The notes: generated by a model from the sequence alone, not told the origin. 64,000 bases of DNA from Gammaproteobacteria bacterium (GCA_008081045.1 VMDC01000020.1:62001-126000); one strand, 5' to 3'; positions 47,493 through 58,133 are shown, counted from the stretch's first letter. Program-made: numbers and translations.

Positions 47493-47927
47493 ATGAATAG
47501 CAGGCGAATCTTCAAGTGGACTGGCCTTGGCTTCGGTGCGTTGCTGCTCCTGTATGTCGGTTCCGTAATCTGGTTCGAAGCGCAGCTGGGAATCAATCAG
47601 CCGCAGGGCGCAACCTCCATTGTCATCGCGACCTTCAATGAAGACAATGAGCGGCATGAGCGGGTGGTCCGCCTTGAGACCATCGACGATAAATACTACG
47701 TCGCTGCTAATCACTGGCCCAGAGCCTGGTATCACCAGGCTCTGGCCAACCCTCAGATTGAAGTCAAAATGCCGGGTCAGGACAGCTTTGCTTCTTTTGA
47801 AGCTGTCAATGTCGTGGGAGCGGAAGATGCCTTTGTGCGGGAAATTTACCGCTTTGGCTTCAGTTTTCGTTTTCGGACCGGCTTTCCGCCAAGGTATTTT
47901 CTCCGGCTGGAACCGAATCCGGGTTAA
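47493..47927 (+). CDS. membrane-anchored DUF385 / deazaflavin-dependent-nitroreductase-like protein
   Basis: N-terminal TM; VVRLETIDDKYYVAANHWPRAWYHQALANPQIEVKM resembles the split-barrel DUF385 fold. Confidence 0.55.
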   Translation: MNSRRIFKWTGLGFGALLLLYVGSVIWFEAQLGINQPQGATSIVIATFNEDNERHERVVRLETIDDKYYVAANHWPRAWYHQALANPQIEVKMPGQDSFASFEAVNVVGAEDAFVREIYRFGFSFRFRTGFPPRYFLRLEPNPG

Positions 47928-47963
47928 TCCTGTCACTAACATGCAGCCATGCGGGGCGATGAA

Positions 47964-48413
47964 ATGTCCAAACCTAACTTCTTCGAGGACATCGAAGTCG
48001 GATCTGTTGAAGAATTCGGAAGCTACGAGGTCAGCGCGCAAGAGATTATTGAGTTCGCGACCAAATACGATCCACAGCCTTTTCATCTGTCGGAAGAGGG
48101 CGGTACACAGACCCACTTTGGTGGTCTGGTTGCTTCGGGCTGGCACACTGGCAGCATTGCAATGCGACTGATTTGCGACAACATGCCGGAACAGTCTGCC
48201 TCATTGGGTTCGCCGGGCATCGATGAATTGCGCTGGAGAAAACCGGTCTTTCCCGGCGATGTGCTGCGGGTTCGCAGTACCATCACGGATAAGAGAGCCT
48301 CCAGGTCAAGACCCGAAATGGGTTCTGTCTTCATCCTCAATGAAGTGATCAACCAGAACGATGTGGTGGTCATGAGCTACAGCCCTATCGTGCTATACAA
48401 GCGGCGCACCTGA
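47964..48413 (+). CDS. MaoC-like (R)-hydratase family protein
   Basis: FFEDIEVGSVEEFGSYEVSAQEIIEFATKYDPQPFHLSEE; HFGGLVASGWHTGSIAMRL. Confidence 0.9.
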   Translation: MSKPNFFEDIEVGSVEEFGSYEVSAQEIIEFATKYDPQPFHLSEEGGTQTHFGGLVASGWHTGSIAMRLICDNMPEQSASLGSPGIDELRWRKPVFPGDVLRVRSTITDKRASRSRPEMGSVFILNEVINQNDVVVMSYSPIVLYKRRT

Positions 48414-48632
48414 CTCGTTAGCCGGTGGTGTGAGCCACAGCCGCGGGCTCCGGACGCTGCCTGACTGGCCGCAGACGTGCGGCTCGGAGTGCGCTGCCGG
48501 GGCAGCAAAATGCCGACTTACTTGCTATATTGGCAGGACTCACGGATTAATCGCGTGGCTAACGCTCTCGGCGCCGGCGTCTGCGCGCTCTGGCCGGATC
48601 AGCCGGCGTCAATGCTTAGATCGAGGAAAATA

Positions 48633-49532
48633 ATGAAAATACGAAGTCTGTCAGTTCGCGCCCTTGCGGTCCGCTCGGTTGTGCTGACCCATACTCTGGT
48701 GGCTGCGGGTGTTTACGCTCAGGGTACGCCACTGCCGGTTGAACTGCTGCCGTTGGGCAAGGATCTTGGATTACGATCCGGGCAAACGGTGACCCCTGCC
48801 TATGAAGGCTGGTACGAAAATGAAGATGGCAGCCTGGCTCTGTCGTTTGGCTACTACAATCGCAACACCGAAGAGGTGGTCAATATTCCGATCGGGCCGT
48901 CCAACCGCATTGTGGGAGCACCGGACGCTCTGCCTAATCAGGGGCAGCCTACGCGTTTTGAAGTTGAACGGCACTGGGGTGTCTTCACGGTGACCGTGCC
49001 GGCGGATCATGAAGGAGAGATCGCCTGGCATCTGGAAAATCAGGGCAAGGTGTTTCATGTGCCTGCCAATCTGGGCGCTGACTACATCATCGATGCCATC
49101 ATCGGGGATGCTAACGGCAATCTGCCGCCTGAAATCAGCTTTGAAGAGAATGGTCCGACCGGCAAAGGCCCGGGTGGTATTACAGCGGGCCCAATGACTG
49201 CCCGGGTGGGCGAGCCGGTCACCATTGAGGCATGGGCCCGTGATGACGGGAAAGTCAGCGGTATCGCCGCGATGTTTGTTGCTCAGAGTGGCGCAACGCC
49301 GCCGATCGATCTCACCTGGTTCCAGCATCAGGGGCCCGGTGCCGTGTCATTCAATCAGCAAACGACCAAAATACCGGCAGCTGGCGGTCAGATCGCCACA
49401 GAGGTCACCTTCAGCGAACCGGGAGATTATCTGCTAAGGGCCCGACTGACCGACCTCGGTGGCCCTGAGATGGCAGGGCACTCGCAGTGCTGCTGGACCA
49501 ACAGCTTCGTTAAGATAACGGTAACAGACTGA
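48633..49532 (+). CDS. secreted protein of unknown function
   Basis: Signal peptide VLTHTLVAAGVYAQ; GLRSGQTVTPAYEGWYENEDGSLALSFGYYNRNTEEVVNIPIGPSN. Confidence 0.7.
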   Translation: MKIRSLSVRALAVRSVVLTHTLVAAGVYAQGTPLPVELLPLGKDLGLRSGQTVTPAYEGWYENEDGSLALSFGYYNRNTEEVVNIPIGPSNRIVGAPDALPNQGQPTRFEVERHWGVFTVTVPADHEGEIAWHLENQGKVFHVPANLGADYIIDAIIGDANGNLPPEISFEENGPTGKGPGGITAGPMTARVGEPVTIEAWARDDGKVSGIAAMFVAQSGATPPIDLTWFQHQGPGAVSFNQQTTKIPAAGGQIATEVTFSEPGDYLLRARLTDLGGPEMAGHSQCCWTNSFVKITVTD

Positions 49533-49602
49533 TGAATCGATCAGAGATACACAGAACAGGAAGCACAAGCAGCGAGACGGCTCGGCCGCGTGGAGGAAGA
49601 CG

Positions 49603-50913
49603 ATGAGACTGTTAAAAATCTGGAGCGTGGCATTTGCTGCGGCAATGACATCAGGCTGGACACTCGGGCAGTCCGAATCGGGTTCTGAGGTCACCTGGGC
49701 CGGCGATGTTGCTGCGATTTTTCAGGAGAAATGTCAGGAGTGCCACCGGCCCAACTCCATCGCGCCGATGCCGCTGTTGACCTATGAGGAAGCCAAGCTG
49801 TTTGCGCCGGTGATTCGCTATCGCGTCGAAAATCGTGTGATGCCTCCCTGGCACGTCAATCCGCAGGTCGGCATTCAGGAGTTTACCAACGACCGGGGCC
49901 TGACTGAGGCAGAGCGCGCCACGATTCTGGCTTGGGTCGATCAGGGTGCACCGGAGGGTGATCCTGCGCTGGCACCGGCCGCAGTTGAGTTCAACGATGC
50001 GCTGGTCTGGCGCCTTGAAAATCAGATGGGCAGCCCTCCGGACCTGGTGGTCGCATCGGAGCCCTATGATCTGGCCGCCGTCACCCAGGACAAATGGTTT
50101 CGCCCGATGACGCCGACCGGACTTACCGAGGAGCGCTGGGTAAAAGCCATCGAAATCCGCCCCAAGAATGATGCCAGCCGCCGGGTGGTGCATCACTCTC
50201 TGGCATTCCTGCTGCAGCAGGAAGACGGCAAACGGGGCCTGCCTGAAGATGTTGACGTGCCCTTCGGGCCGAGTCTCTTTATGGAATGGGCGGTGGGTAA
50301 AGCTGGCCAGATTTTTCGTCCGGATACGGGTAAATTGATGATGCCCGGGTCTCAGATCATGTGGGAAATGCATCTGCATGCGAATGGAGAAAGAGTGCCG
50401 GAAGCTCAGGTTGAGCTGGGCGTCTGGTTTCATGATGAGCCGCCCGAGCACCGCACTATTCTGAGTATGTTCGACGCGCAGGGGCCGCACAGCCTGGACA
50501 TACCGCCGAATGAAATCGCGGTGACTCAGGGGACATTTGTGTTGTCCGCACCGGCCCGCATTGAAAACTTTCAGCCGCACATGCACATGAGAGGCAAGGC
50601 GATGTCCATGGAAGCCATTTATCCGAACGGGGAGCGTGAGATGCTGTCCTTTGTGGACAATTTCCAATGGAACTGGCAAATCAATTATGTGTATGAGGAA
50701 GAAGCAGCACCGATCGTGCCCAAAGGCACCATGATCGTAACGACGGCCTGGCATGACAATACTGCACAGAACCCCTATAACCCCGACCCGAATCAATGGG
50801 TAGGCTGGGGTGATCGTACCGTTGATGAGATGGCGCACAACTGGGTTGATGTGACCTATCTCGGGCAGGAAGAATATGAACGGCTCATTGCTGAGCGTCG
50901 TGCGGGGCAGTAA
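49603..50913 (+). CDS. exported cytochrome c / copper type II ascorbate-dependent monooxygenase-like protein
   Basis: IFQEKCQECHRPNSIAPMPLLTYEEAKLFAPVIRYRVENRVMPPWHV (CxxCH); MWEMHLHANGE; FQPHMHMRGKAMSME. Confidence 0.8.
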   Translation: MRLLKIWSVAFAAAMTSGWTLGQSESGSEVTWAGDVAAIFQEKCQECHRPNSIAPMPLLTYEEAKLFAPVIRYRVENRVMPPWHVNPQVGIQEFTNDRGLTEAERATILAWVDQGAPEGDPALAPAAVEFNDALVWRLENQMGSPPDLVVASEPYDLAAVTQDKWFRPMTPTGLTEERWVKAIEIRPKNDASRRVVHHSLAFLLQQEDGKRGLPEDVDVPFGPSLFMEWAVGKAGQIFRPDTGKLMMPGSQIMWEMHLHANGERVPEAQVELGVWFHDEPPEHRTILSMFDAQGPHSLDIPPNEIAVTQGTFVLSAPARIENFQPHMHMRGKAMSMEAIYPNGEREMLSFVDNFQWNWQINYVYEEEAAPIVPKGTMIVTTAWHDNTAQNPYNPDPNQWVGWGDRTVDEMAHNWVDVTYLGQEEYERLIAERRAGQ

Positions 50914-50999
50914 GAGCTTCAGTCAATGGGATTACTGCAATCAATGCCAAGTTGTAATACAGGCAACCTGACGCCTTTTTGTTTTCATTCGGTTCTGCT

Positions 51000-52004
51000 A
51001 TGACCACGCTGTCAGTTCTTGATCTGGCGCCGGTGACGCAAGGCAGTTCTCCGGCAGAGGCGCTGAGCAACACGCTCAAGCTTGCGCAGGCGGCCGAAGG
51101 TTTTGGCTATCATCGATACTGGGTTGCCGAACATCACAACATGAAAGGCATTGCCAGTGCGGCGACGGCGGTAGTGATCGGTCACATCGCGAATGGTACA
51201 TCGACAATTCGGGTAGGGTCCGGGGGCATCATGCTTCCCAATCATGCTCCGTTGGTGATTGCCGAGCAGTTCGGCACGCTTGCTTCTCTCTATCCCGGGC
51301 GTATCGATCTGGGGCTGGGTCGGGCGCCGGGAACTGACCAGCTGACTGCTCATGCCCTGCGCAGAAATCTCGCCGGGAGCGCCGACAATTTTCCCAACGA
51401 TGTGGTGGAACTCCAGCACTATCTGAGAGAGGCCAGCGAGGGACAGGCGGTAGTCGCCACGCCCGGCGCCGGCACCAACGTACCGCTGTGGATTCTCGGC
51501 TCGAGCCTGTTCGGCGCGCAACTCGCGGCGGCGCTTGGCCTGCCCTATGCCTTCGCGTCACACTTCGCGCCGCAAGACATGATGCAGGCCATAGCTCTCT
51601 ATCGCGAGCGGTTCAAACCCTCCGATCAGCTTCAGAAACCCCATGTCATGCTTGGCTATAACGTGTTTGTCGCGGACACAGACGAGGAAGCGCGGTATCT
51701 GCGTTCATCGGCTCTGCAGTCCATGCTGTCGCTGCGACGGGGAAATCCGATACAGCTGCCGCCACCGGTGGAGGGGCTTGAGGCAAGCTTAAGCGCTCCG
51801 GAAGTGGCCATGCTGGAGATGATTACCCGGTGCTCGGCGGTAGGCTCGGTAGAAAGTGCGGCGAATCAGATGGGTGAATTCCTGATGCGTACAGGTGCTG
51901 ATGAGTTGATGTGTGTCAGTTCGATCTATGACCACGATAAACGGGTGCGCTCTTTCGGCCTGGCGCTGGAAGCGCGGGATTTGCTGCCTCAAAAAGCGGC
52001 CTAG
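51000..52004 (+). CDS. LLM-class flavin-dependent oxidoreductase (luciferase-like)
   Basis: [81 protein letters not shown]. Confidence 0.93.
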   Translation: MTTLSVLDLAPVTQGSSPAEALSNTLKLAQAAEGFGYHRYWVAEHHNMKGIASAATAVVIGHIANGTSTIRVGSGGIMLPNHAPLVIAEQFGTLASLYPGRIDLGLGRAPGTDQLTAHALRRNLAGSADNFPNDVVELQHYLREASEGQAVVATPGAGTNVPLWILGSSLFGAQLAAALGLPYAFASHFAPQDMMQAIALYRERFKPSDQLQKPHVMLGYNVFVADTDEEARYLRSSALQSMLSLRRGNPIQLPPPVEGLEASLSAPEVAMLEMITRCSAVGSVESAANQMGEFLMRTGADELMCVSSIYDHDKRVRSFGLALEARDLLPQKAA

Positions 52005-52025
52005 TCAGTAGTCCGGCCACCGGAT

Positions 52026-52046
52026 TCGGGGCCAGTGTTGCCCCGA
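52026..52046. terminator. hairpin downstream of the LLM gene, possible terminator
   Basis: TCGGGGC-CAGTGTT-GCCCCGA; 7-bp stem, no T-tract. Confidence 0.35.
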
Positions 52047-52139
52047 GGTCTGGGTGCGGCAGGACGGCATAAACAATGGCAAAGCGGTTTGAATCGCTGT
52101 GTCGTCTACAAAAAATGAGAATAAGCGGAGGAAAAACGC

Positions 52140-53342
52140 ATGTCTGACCACGAACGATCAAGCGAATCGGAGTCGCAGACCATCTCGCGCAGAGCAGCAA
52201 TTAAAAAGACCGTGAACGCGGGGCTTGCCGCCGGCGCCGTTATGTCGGCACCTTCATGGGTCCTGCCGGCACTCGCTCAAGGTGAGGAGCTCGTTCCGTT
52301 CAGTGATATGCCGGAAGATTATTCCCGGCCACCTGCGCGGCCCGGAGGAACCCACTTCCTTGATACCCGGCAGATCTCCTCAGACAGCTTTTACACAGAC
52401 AACCAGGATTTTTATGTGGTCCAGCACTACGGTCAGCCTGAGCTTGATTTGTCGAGCTACCGTCTGCAGATCACGGGTCTGGTGGATAATCCCGTCGAAT
52501 ATACCCTCGCGGACCTGCAAGCTATGCCGCAGTTTGATCTCGATGCGGGCTTCGAGTGTGGCGGCAATCGACCGCTCGGGATTTTTCAGGGCCTGATTGG
52601 CAACGCGAACTGGCGCGGCGTGCGGCTCAGAGATCTGCTTGAGGCGGCCGGTGTTCAGCCGGAAGGGAAGGAAATCGTGTTTTTCGGCGGCGATATCGGC
52701 GTCGAGGAAATCAGGGAGACGGAGGTTGAGCAGGCCTTCGCCCGAAGCCTGCCGGTGGCCGATGCGATGCGCGACGTCAACATGCTGGCGCTGCAGATGA
52801 ATGGAGAAGCCCTGCCGCAGGGTCATGGTCGCCCTGTCAGGCTGCTTGTTCCCGGGTTTTACGGGGTGGCAAACGTGAAGTGGCTGACCCAGATTCACGT
52901 TCAGGACCGGCGATACATGGGCAGATTTATGGGTCGCGATTACGTCACTCTGAAAAAAGAACGTGTCGGAGACCAGGAGCGCTGGGTTGAAAACTCCGTG
53001 ACGCGCATTAATCTCAAATCGGCCATCGTTCGGGTGAGTCGCATGGCCGACGAGTTTACGATTACCGGTTTTGTTCTGAACGATGGCACGCCCCTGCAGA
53101 GCGTCGAAGTGAAAATCGATGACGGGCCCTGGCAGCGTGCCGAAATAGATCCGCGCTCCAGTCAGTATTCCTGGAAACTGTTCTCGATGCCTTGGAGCAA
53201 TCCGGATGCCGGAGAGCACACCATAGTCTCACGCGTGACAGACGCGAACGGGAACGTGCAGCCAGCCCAGAGTGAGTTACCCGAAAAAGTCAGCCGCTGG
53301 GAAAATTTTGGTCAAATGCCACGCACGCTGGTCATTAGCTGA
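52140..53342 (+). CDS. sulfite oxidase-like molybdopterin oxidoreductase, Tat-like signal
   Basis: SRRAAIKKTVNAGLAAGAVMSAPSWVLPALA; FECGGNRP molybdenum-Cys region; C-terminal dimerisation domain with VEVKIDDGPWQRAEID. Confidence 0.88.
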   Translation: MSDHERSSESESQTISRRAAIKKTVNAGLAAGAVMSAPSWVLPALAQGEELVPFSDMPEDYSRPPARPGGTHFLDTRQISSDSFYTDNQDFYVVQHYGQPELDLSSYRLQITGLVDNPVEYTLADLQAMPQFDLDAGFECGGNRPLGIFQGLIGNANWRGVRLRDLLEAAGVQPEGKEIVFFGGDIGVEEIRETEVEQAFARSLPVADAMRDVNMLALQMNGEALPQGHGRPVRLLVPGFYGVANVKWLTQIHVQDRRYMGRFMGRDYVTLKKERVGDQERWVENSVTRINLKSAIVRVSRMADEFTITGFVLNDGTPLQSVEVKIDDGPWQRAEIDPRSSQYSWKLFSMPWSNPDAGEHTIVSRVTDANGNVQPAQSELPEKVSRWENFGQMPRTLVIS

Positions 53343-53482
53343 TCTTCAGTGAATTAGCGTTGAAGGAACCGGGCGCCTGCCTCTCGGCCCGCGGTTTCTG
53401 GCTACGTACAGACTGTCTGCGTGCTTCTGGTGCATGGCCAGACAGCCTGATCGAGAGGTTTGAGTAACTTTAGGAGAGACAC

Positions 53483-53860
53483 ATGTTCAGCCATGTAATA
53501 TTGGGAGCAAATGATCTGGAAGCTTCCCGTAAATTTTATGACGCGGCGCTGGCCACTCTGGGGATCGGTGAACCCGCTCATGATCCGAAGGGACGCTATT
53601 TTTACCGTACCCCTACCGGTGTGTTTGGTATTACCAATCCCATTAACGGTGAACCGGCTACGCACGGCAACGGCTTTACTCTCGGCTTTGCCGCAGAGAG
53701 TCCGGAAGCGGTGGACGCCTGGCATAAGGCCGGCGTCGAAGCAGGTGGTACAGACTGCGAGGATCCTCCCGGTATTCGGGAAGGGGCGGGGATGAAGATG
53801 TATATTGCCTATCTGAGAGATCCGGCGGGCAATAAAATTTGTGCCCTACACCGCATGTAA
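53483..53860 (+). CDS. VOC (glyoxalase-like) family protein
   Basis: FSHVILGANDLEASRKFYDAALATLGI; YIAYLRDPAGNKICALHRM. Confidence 0.92.
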   Translation: MFSHVILGANDLEASRKFYDAALATLGIGEPAHDPKGRYFYRTPTGVFGITNPINGEPATHGNGFTLGFAAESPEAVDAWHKAGVEAGGTDCEDPPGIREGAGMKMYIAYLRDPAGNKICALHRM

Positions 53861-53867
53861 CAGGCGG

Positions 53868-54587
53868 TCAGAGACAGCGGCGGTACAGGGAAAAAAGTCT
53901 TTCCCAGTGCCGCTCTGCTGAGGTCTTGTCATACATACCCTCTCTTTTCGGGAATACGAAACCGTGTTGGGTCCCCGGGTACCACTCCACGCGCGCATTG
54001 ATCGCAATCTCCTTGAGGTGTGACTGCAGGGACTCCACCATTTCTGTGGGTGCGTAGCTGTCGGTTTCGGCACAGCCAAAATACATCTCTCCGGTAATTT
54101 TATGCGCCTCAAGGTGCGGTGAATCGGGTGCATCGGTCATCAGCCTGACGCCATGAAATGAGGCGCTTGCGGCAACGCGATCAGGAAACCGCGCTGCGGC
54201 AGCAAAGGCGAAAGGGCCACTCATACAGTAGCCCACACAGCCGAGCTTGCCCGGTTTCGCCGCATCGTCCCGGTCTGCATAGTCAATGAGCTGTGCGATG
54301 TCCGCGCAGATCATGTCGTTGCTGAGTGAGTCCATATGCGCATGCATTTCTTCCCGGGTTGATTCAGCAATGCGATAAACACGCACGCGTCGGTAGTAGA
54401 GGTTAGGCAGCATGACGTAATAGCCGGCGGTGCCGAGTCTCCTGGCCATGTCATGCAGCTCGCCCCGCTTACCCGGTGCGTCCATCAGGAACAGTACGAC
54501 AGGATGAGGCCCTTCTTCTTCCGGATGGGTGATGAAGGTATTCATGTCGCCATCGGCGGTTGCTATGTCGATTTCTTTCTCAATCAA
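53868..54587 (-). CDS. dienelactone hydrolase family protein
   Basis: PVVLFLMDAPGKRGELHDMARRL; GCVGYCMSGPFAFAAAARFP; PGTQHGFVFPKR. Confidence 0.92.
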   Translation of the reverse strand: MIEKEIDIATADGDMNTFITHPEEEGPHPVVLFLMDAPGKRGELHDMARRLGTAGYYVMLPNLYYRRVRVYRIAESTREEMHAHMDSLSNDMICADIAQLIDYADRDDAAKPGKLGCVGYCMSGPFAFAAAARFPDRVAASASFHGVRLMTDAPDSPHLEAHKITGEMYFGCAETDSYAPTEMVESLQSHLKEIAINARVEWYPGTQHGFVFPKREGMYDKTSAERHWERLFSLYRRCL

Positions 54588-54665
54588 AGTTGACTTCCCG
54601 GCCTTCCGCCGACATCAGGCCGACGGTCCCCGACGGGGTCAATCAGCCTGCCCGGTGCGTTTTGC

Positions 54666-55103
54666 TTAATTGCGGTCCTGATCGTAAGGTGCCCCGGTCC
54701 CTGATGAGCCCATAAAGAACTTGCGCCCGTCTTCAAAAGTGATGTCCCGACCATTGGCCCGCGCGCTTCGATCCTTACTCTGATACCCATCAACTACGAT
54801 AAACGTTCCCGGCAGAATCGTGTCCCGTGAGAGTCCACGGCGCAGCAGGGTATTCGGTGTGCCACCCTCGACCATCCAGGTCGTTTTGCTGCCGTCATCA
54901 TTGGTGACCTCCAGATGGATCCAGGTATGAGGGTTCACCCACTCAACGCGCACAATTGGGCCGCGCAACAGCACCGGACGGTTAGGGTCAAATTCGGCGC
55001 TGAAGGCGTGATGGGCGACGGCCTGCATACCGACGCTTATCCACAGCCCGGCAGCAAGCAGTCCTGCTGCGGCGGTTTTAAGCCAAAAAGAAATTGATTT
55101 CAT
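54666..55103 (-). CDS. DUF6152-like secreted protein
   Basis: AHHAFSAEFDPNRPVLLRGPIVRVEWVNPHTWIHLEV; RRGLSRDTILPGT. Confidence 0.82.
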   Translation of the reverse strand: MKSISFWLKTAAAGLLAAGLWISVGMQAVAHHAFSAEFDPNRPVLLRGPIVRVEWVNPHTWIHLEVTNDDGSKTTWMVEGGTPNTLLRRGLSRDTILPGTFIVVDGYQSKDRSARANGRDITFEDGRKFFMGSSGTGAPYDQDRN

Positions 55104-55133
55104 GATAGTGCTCCCTGTTTGTCTTCCGGCGGT

Positions 55134-56261
55134 TTATTGAGTCGGATTGGCGATGCCACCCGGGTCTTCGCCCCGGTATTCTGCTTCCAGTACACGAGCG
55201 CCCTTCATGATACCTTCCAGTGCATAGTTCGCTTCATGACAGGCATATTCGAACAGCTTGTTGTCGGTGCGTGGCCACGAGTACTCGCCGCTGAAAGAAG
55301 CAGTCCACACGGTAGGGTCTTCTACAGTAAAGCGGTAGATCACCTTGTCGGGGTTCTCGTACTCAAAGTATTCGGTGACTACCATGTTGGCCGAGCCGCG
55401 CGAGAAATTGGGAGTGTCCCTGAAGTTTGTCGTTTCAACTACCAGAGTGTCACCTTCCCACCAACCGATAGAATCGCCGAGCCATTTCTGAATGGTGGAC
55501 GGATCATGCTCCGCATTCATTCTGACGATGCGCGCTTCGTGCACCATTTCAATCTGAATAAGAATGGTGTCTTCCGTTTGCACAATGCGCTTATGGTTGT
55601 TGTACAGTGCGGGAAGCATAGGCGGCCCTGCTGTGGAGCCGAACGACATGATGCAGCGCTCAGCAAATGGTCGGTTTTCAGGATTGTCGTAAGGGCCGGG
55701 CGCCTCCAATCCCGCATCCAGCCAGTAAGCCGTGCCATCATTCGCACCACCTTCCCGGCGCGGTGCTTCGCCTGCACCCAGGGCCGCACGACGCGCATCA
55801 CGAAGTGCATCGGTTACCGGTGGCAACCTGCCGTTAAGGGGGTCGGTAATAATCGATGAGCGAAATTCACCGTTTATCCGGACCACATCCGTGCCGTTGT
55901 CTACCCAGAATGTGTTGTAGCCGCCGACGTTGCCGGCCGCACCGGTAGAACCATCTCCACCCTGAGGAGGTGCCGAGCGGTTGGGGTCACTGCCCACCTG
56001 ATTCTCTTCCTTACGCTCGAATTCGGCATTGGCAATGCCAAAGGCTTCATCGTTGGTCAGGATAAGCCGATTTCCGAATTGTGAGGGACGTTGAAACGGC
56101 GTCAGCGTTGACACGTCGTAGGTGCCGGAAAAATCCGGTCTGCCATTGGCGGTGCGGGGAATTTCACCGTTCTGTGCCAGACTCATAGGCGCGATGCACA
56201 GCCCCGCAATCGCGGTAACCAGCAGGTAGGTGGAACGTTTTTTCGAAGTTTTCATGTCCAT
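55134..56261 (-). CDS. secreted unknown, YACHEGNY paralog family
   Basis: RPDFSGTYDVSTLTPFQRPSQFGNR; WWEGDTLVVETTNF; FEYACHEANYALEGIMKGAR. ATG at 56261 proposed. Confidence 0.85.
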   Translation of the reverse strand: MDMKTSKKRSTYLLVTAIAGLCIAPMSLAQNGEIPRTANGRPDFSGTYDVSTLTPFQRPSQFGNRLILTNDEAFGIANAEFERKEENQVGSDPNRSAPPQGGDGSTGAAGNVGGYNTFWVDNGTDVVRINGEFRSSIITDPLNGRLPPVTDALRDARRAALGAGEAPRREGGANDGTAYWLDAGLEAPGPYDNPENRPFAERCIMSFGSTAGPPMLPALYNNHKRIVQTEDTILIQIEMVHEARIVRMNAEHDPSTIQKWLGDSIGWWEGDTLVVETTNFRDTPNFSRGSANMVVTEYFEYENPDKVIYRFTVEDPTVWTASFSGEYSWPRTDNKLFEYACHEANYALEGIMKGARVLEAEYRGEDPGGIANPTQ

Positions 56262-56271
56262 GCTCCTGAGC

Positions 56272-57132
56272 TTAATCTCGGGGAAGCGGGTATCTGCGAT
56301 ACTCACCATAAATCAGTTCTTCAACGAATTCGACGCAGCGAAAATCCATGATTCGGGCGTCAGGCTCCATGCGACGGTAGATAGGCATTTTGATGGTAAA
56401 GGGTTCAGTCAGAACCAGGGGATCTTCAATTGTCGCTTCGTAGTCGATGTGATTGGGGCCCATCAGGGTATAGCGCTCGGTGACTTTCATCTGATAGCTG
56501 TGATGACTGCCGGCGCGATCCAGCCAGGTGCCGTCGTGCAGTCCCGTCACTTCGACCACCAGAGTGTCTCCTTCCCAGCGTCCTGCTGACCACCCCATCC
56601 AGGAATCAAGCGGTGCCGGGCCCGGGTCTTCCAGGTAAATATCCCGCACGGCACCGGCAAATTGATAGGCAATAAAAAAATCGTTCTCACTCTGGATGAT
56701 CTGAAAAGGATGGGGCAGGTAGGTCGCCCTCGGCACTCCCGGCATATAGCACTTTACTTCAGGATCCCGGGTGATCCAGTTCGCCGCATTGTCCTCTTTG
56801 ACCCTGCGCGCCTGCTCGTTGTAGGGAATGCGGCCGCCACCTTCAATGACCCCCATGGAGCCGGGGACCGACAGAACGGCTCCGGCAGCGAGGGTTTCTG
56901 CGGCAGGCACCGCATTGACCGGGCCCTCCCGCATCATTACCGAGTGTCTTGCAATATGGGGTTCCAAATCCCAGTTTGCTTCATTCAAGACCTGCCAGAC
57001 GCCGTTAAAATCAGGCAGTCCGTTTGAGAGGCGCGGAATTTCCTGAGCGCTCAGCGGGAGATGTCCTGTGAGCATCACCAACAGAACAGGCAGTCGGAGA
57101 GAACGAAAAGATGAGAGAAGCTTGAACGACAT
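56272..57132 (-). CDS. secreted unknown, divergent member of the same paralog family
   Basis: LPDFNGVWQVLNEANWDLEPHIA; GRWEGDTLVVEVTGLHDGTWLD; DFRCVEFVEELIYGEYR. ATG at 57132 proposed. Confidence 0.8.
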   Translation of the reverse strand: MSFKLLSSFRSLRLPVLLVMLTGHLPLSAQEIPRLSNGLPDFNGVWQVLNEANWDLEPHIARHSVMMREGPVNAVPAAETLAAGAVLSVPGSMGVIEGGGRIPYNEQARRVKEDNAANWITRDPEVKCYMPGVPRATYLPHPFQIIQSENDFFIAYQFAGAVRDIYLEDPGPAPLDSWMGWSAGRWEGDTLVVEVTGLHDGTWLDRAGSHHSYQMKVTERYTLMGPNHIDYEATIEDPLVLTEPFTIKMPIYRRMEPDARIMDFRCVEFVEELIYGEYRRYPLPRD

Positions 57133-57357
57133 TGATGTCTCCGTGCAGGGTGCCATGATGCGAGATCTGGAACCTGATTGACTTGTTATTGTGATCGCCT
57201 CCGCGCCCGGTCGGCTGGATGACGATGGACGGCACCAGATGTGCTGCCGCAAGCCCCGATTGTGCCGTATGGTGCGCGAAAAGAAAAATCTGCTGTCCGT
57301 GCCCGGCACGACCGGATGATACTGGCCACGCGCACCACCGGATGCGATCGAGCCGTT

Positions 57358-57981
57358 TTATTCAGGTCGTACCATCGTGAAGCTGGAATCCGCGTCTACC
57401 CGCGCGTAATCATTGTACCCGAGTCGGCCGATCGGCATCATTTTAGCGACATCAATAAGGCCGTCTCCGGTGATTATGGCGTCATCAATGTGGACACCAA
57501 TGACTTCTCCAAAGATCACCTTGTAGCCATCTGCCTGATCCCAGCCCGGTATCAGGGTGGTTTTAAGATACTTGCATTCCAGCTGAACCGGCGCTTCGGC
57601 AATCCTCGGCGCCTTGACCAGAGTGGAGCTGACGGGCGTCAGACCTGCCAGCGCAATCTCGTCCGCCTCCGGAGGCAGGGTGGCAGAAGAGAGATTCATC
57701 TGTTCTCTGAGCTCCCACGTTGCCAGATTGCAAACGAACTCACCGGTAGTTTCGACATTCCGGGCCGTGTCCTTGTTACGATCATCGGCACTGCCTGCAC
57801 CTGCTGAAAACATAACGGTTGGGGGTCGGTAACACACGGCATTGAAAAAGCTGTACGGGGCCAGATTGAACACCCCGTCGCTGTCGACCGAGCTGATCCA
57901 GCCTATGGGCCGCGGGATCACCAGGCTATTGAAAGGGTTCTTGGGCAGTCCGTGGTTCTGGTTTTTCGGTTCATAGAACAT
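57358..57981 (-). CDS. flavin reductase-like domain protein
   Basis: NPFNSLVIPRPIGWISSVDSDGVFNLAPYSFFNAVCYRPPTVMFSAG; KDTARNVETTGEFVCNLAT. Confidence 0.9.
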   Translation of the reverse strand: MFYEPKNQNHGLPKNPFNSLVIPRPIGWISSVDSDGVFNLAPYSFFNAVCYRPPTVMFSAGAGSADDRNKDTARNVETTGEFVCNLATWELREQMNLSSATLPPEADEIALAGLTPVSSTLVKAPRIAEAPVQLECKYLKTTLIPGWDQADGYKVIFGEVIGVHIDDAIITGDGLIDVAKMMPIGRLGYNDYARVDADSSFTMVRPE

Positions 57982-58133
57982 GGGGCGGGCTCCATACGCA
58001 AGGTTGGCAAAGGCAGAGCGAATCATCTCGCATCCCGGTCTGCAAGCCAATGGCGAGGCTGCCGTCAGGCCGGCGGGACCTCATCTTGTCTGCTTCGCAA
58101 TGCAGGAGTTTTGACCTTCCTGCGCCTGAAAAT

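Noticed and set aside
47364-48146. Minus-strand ORF ending in an RYRYRY repeat
   Set aside because: Product of translating the CCTGTA microsatellite antisense to real genes.
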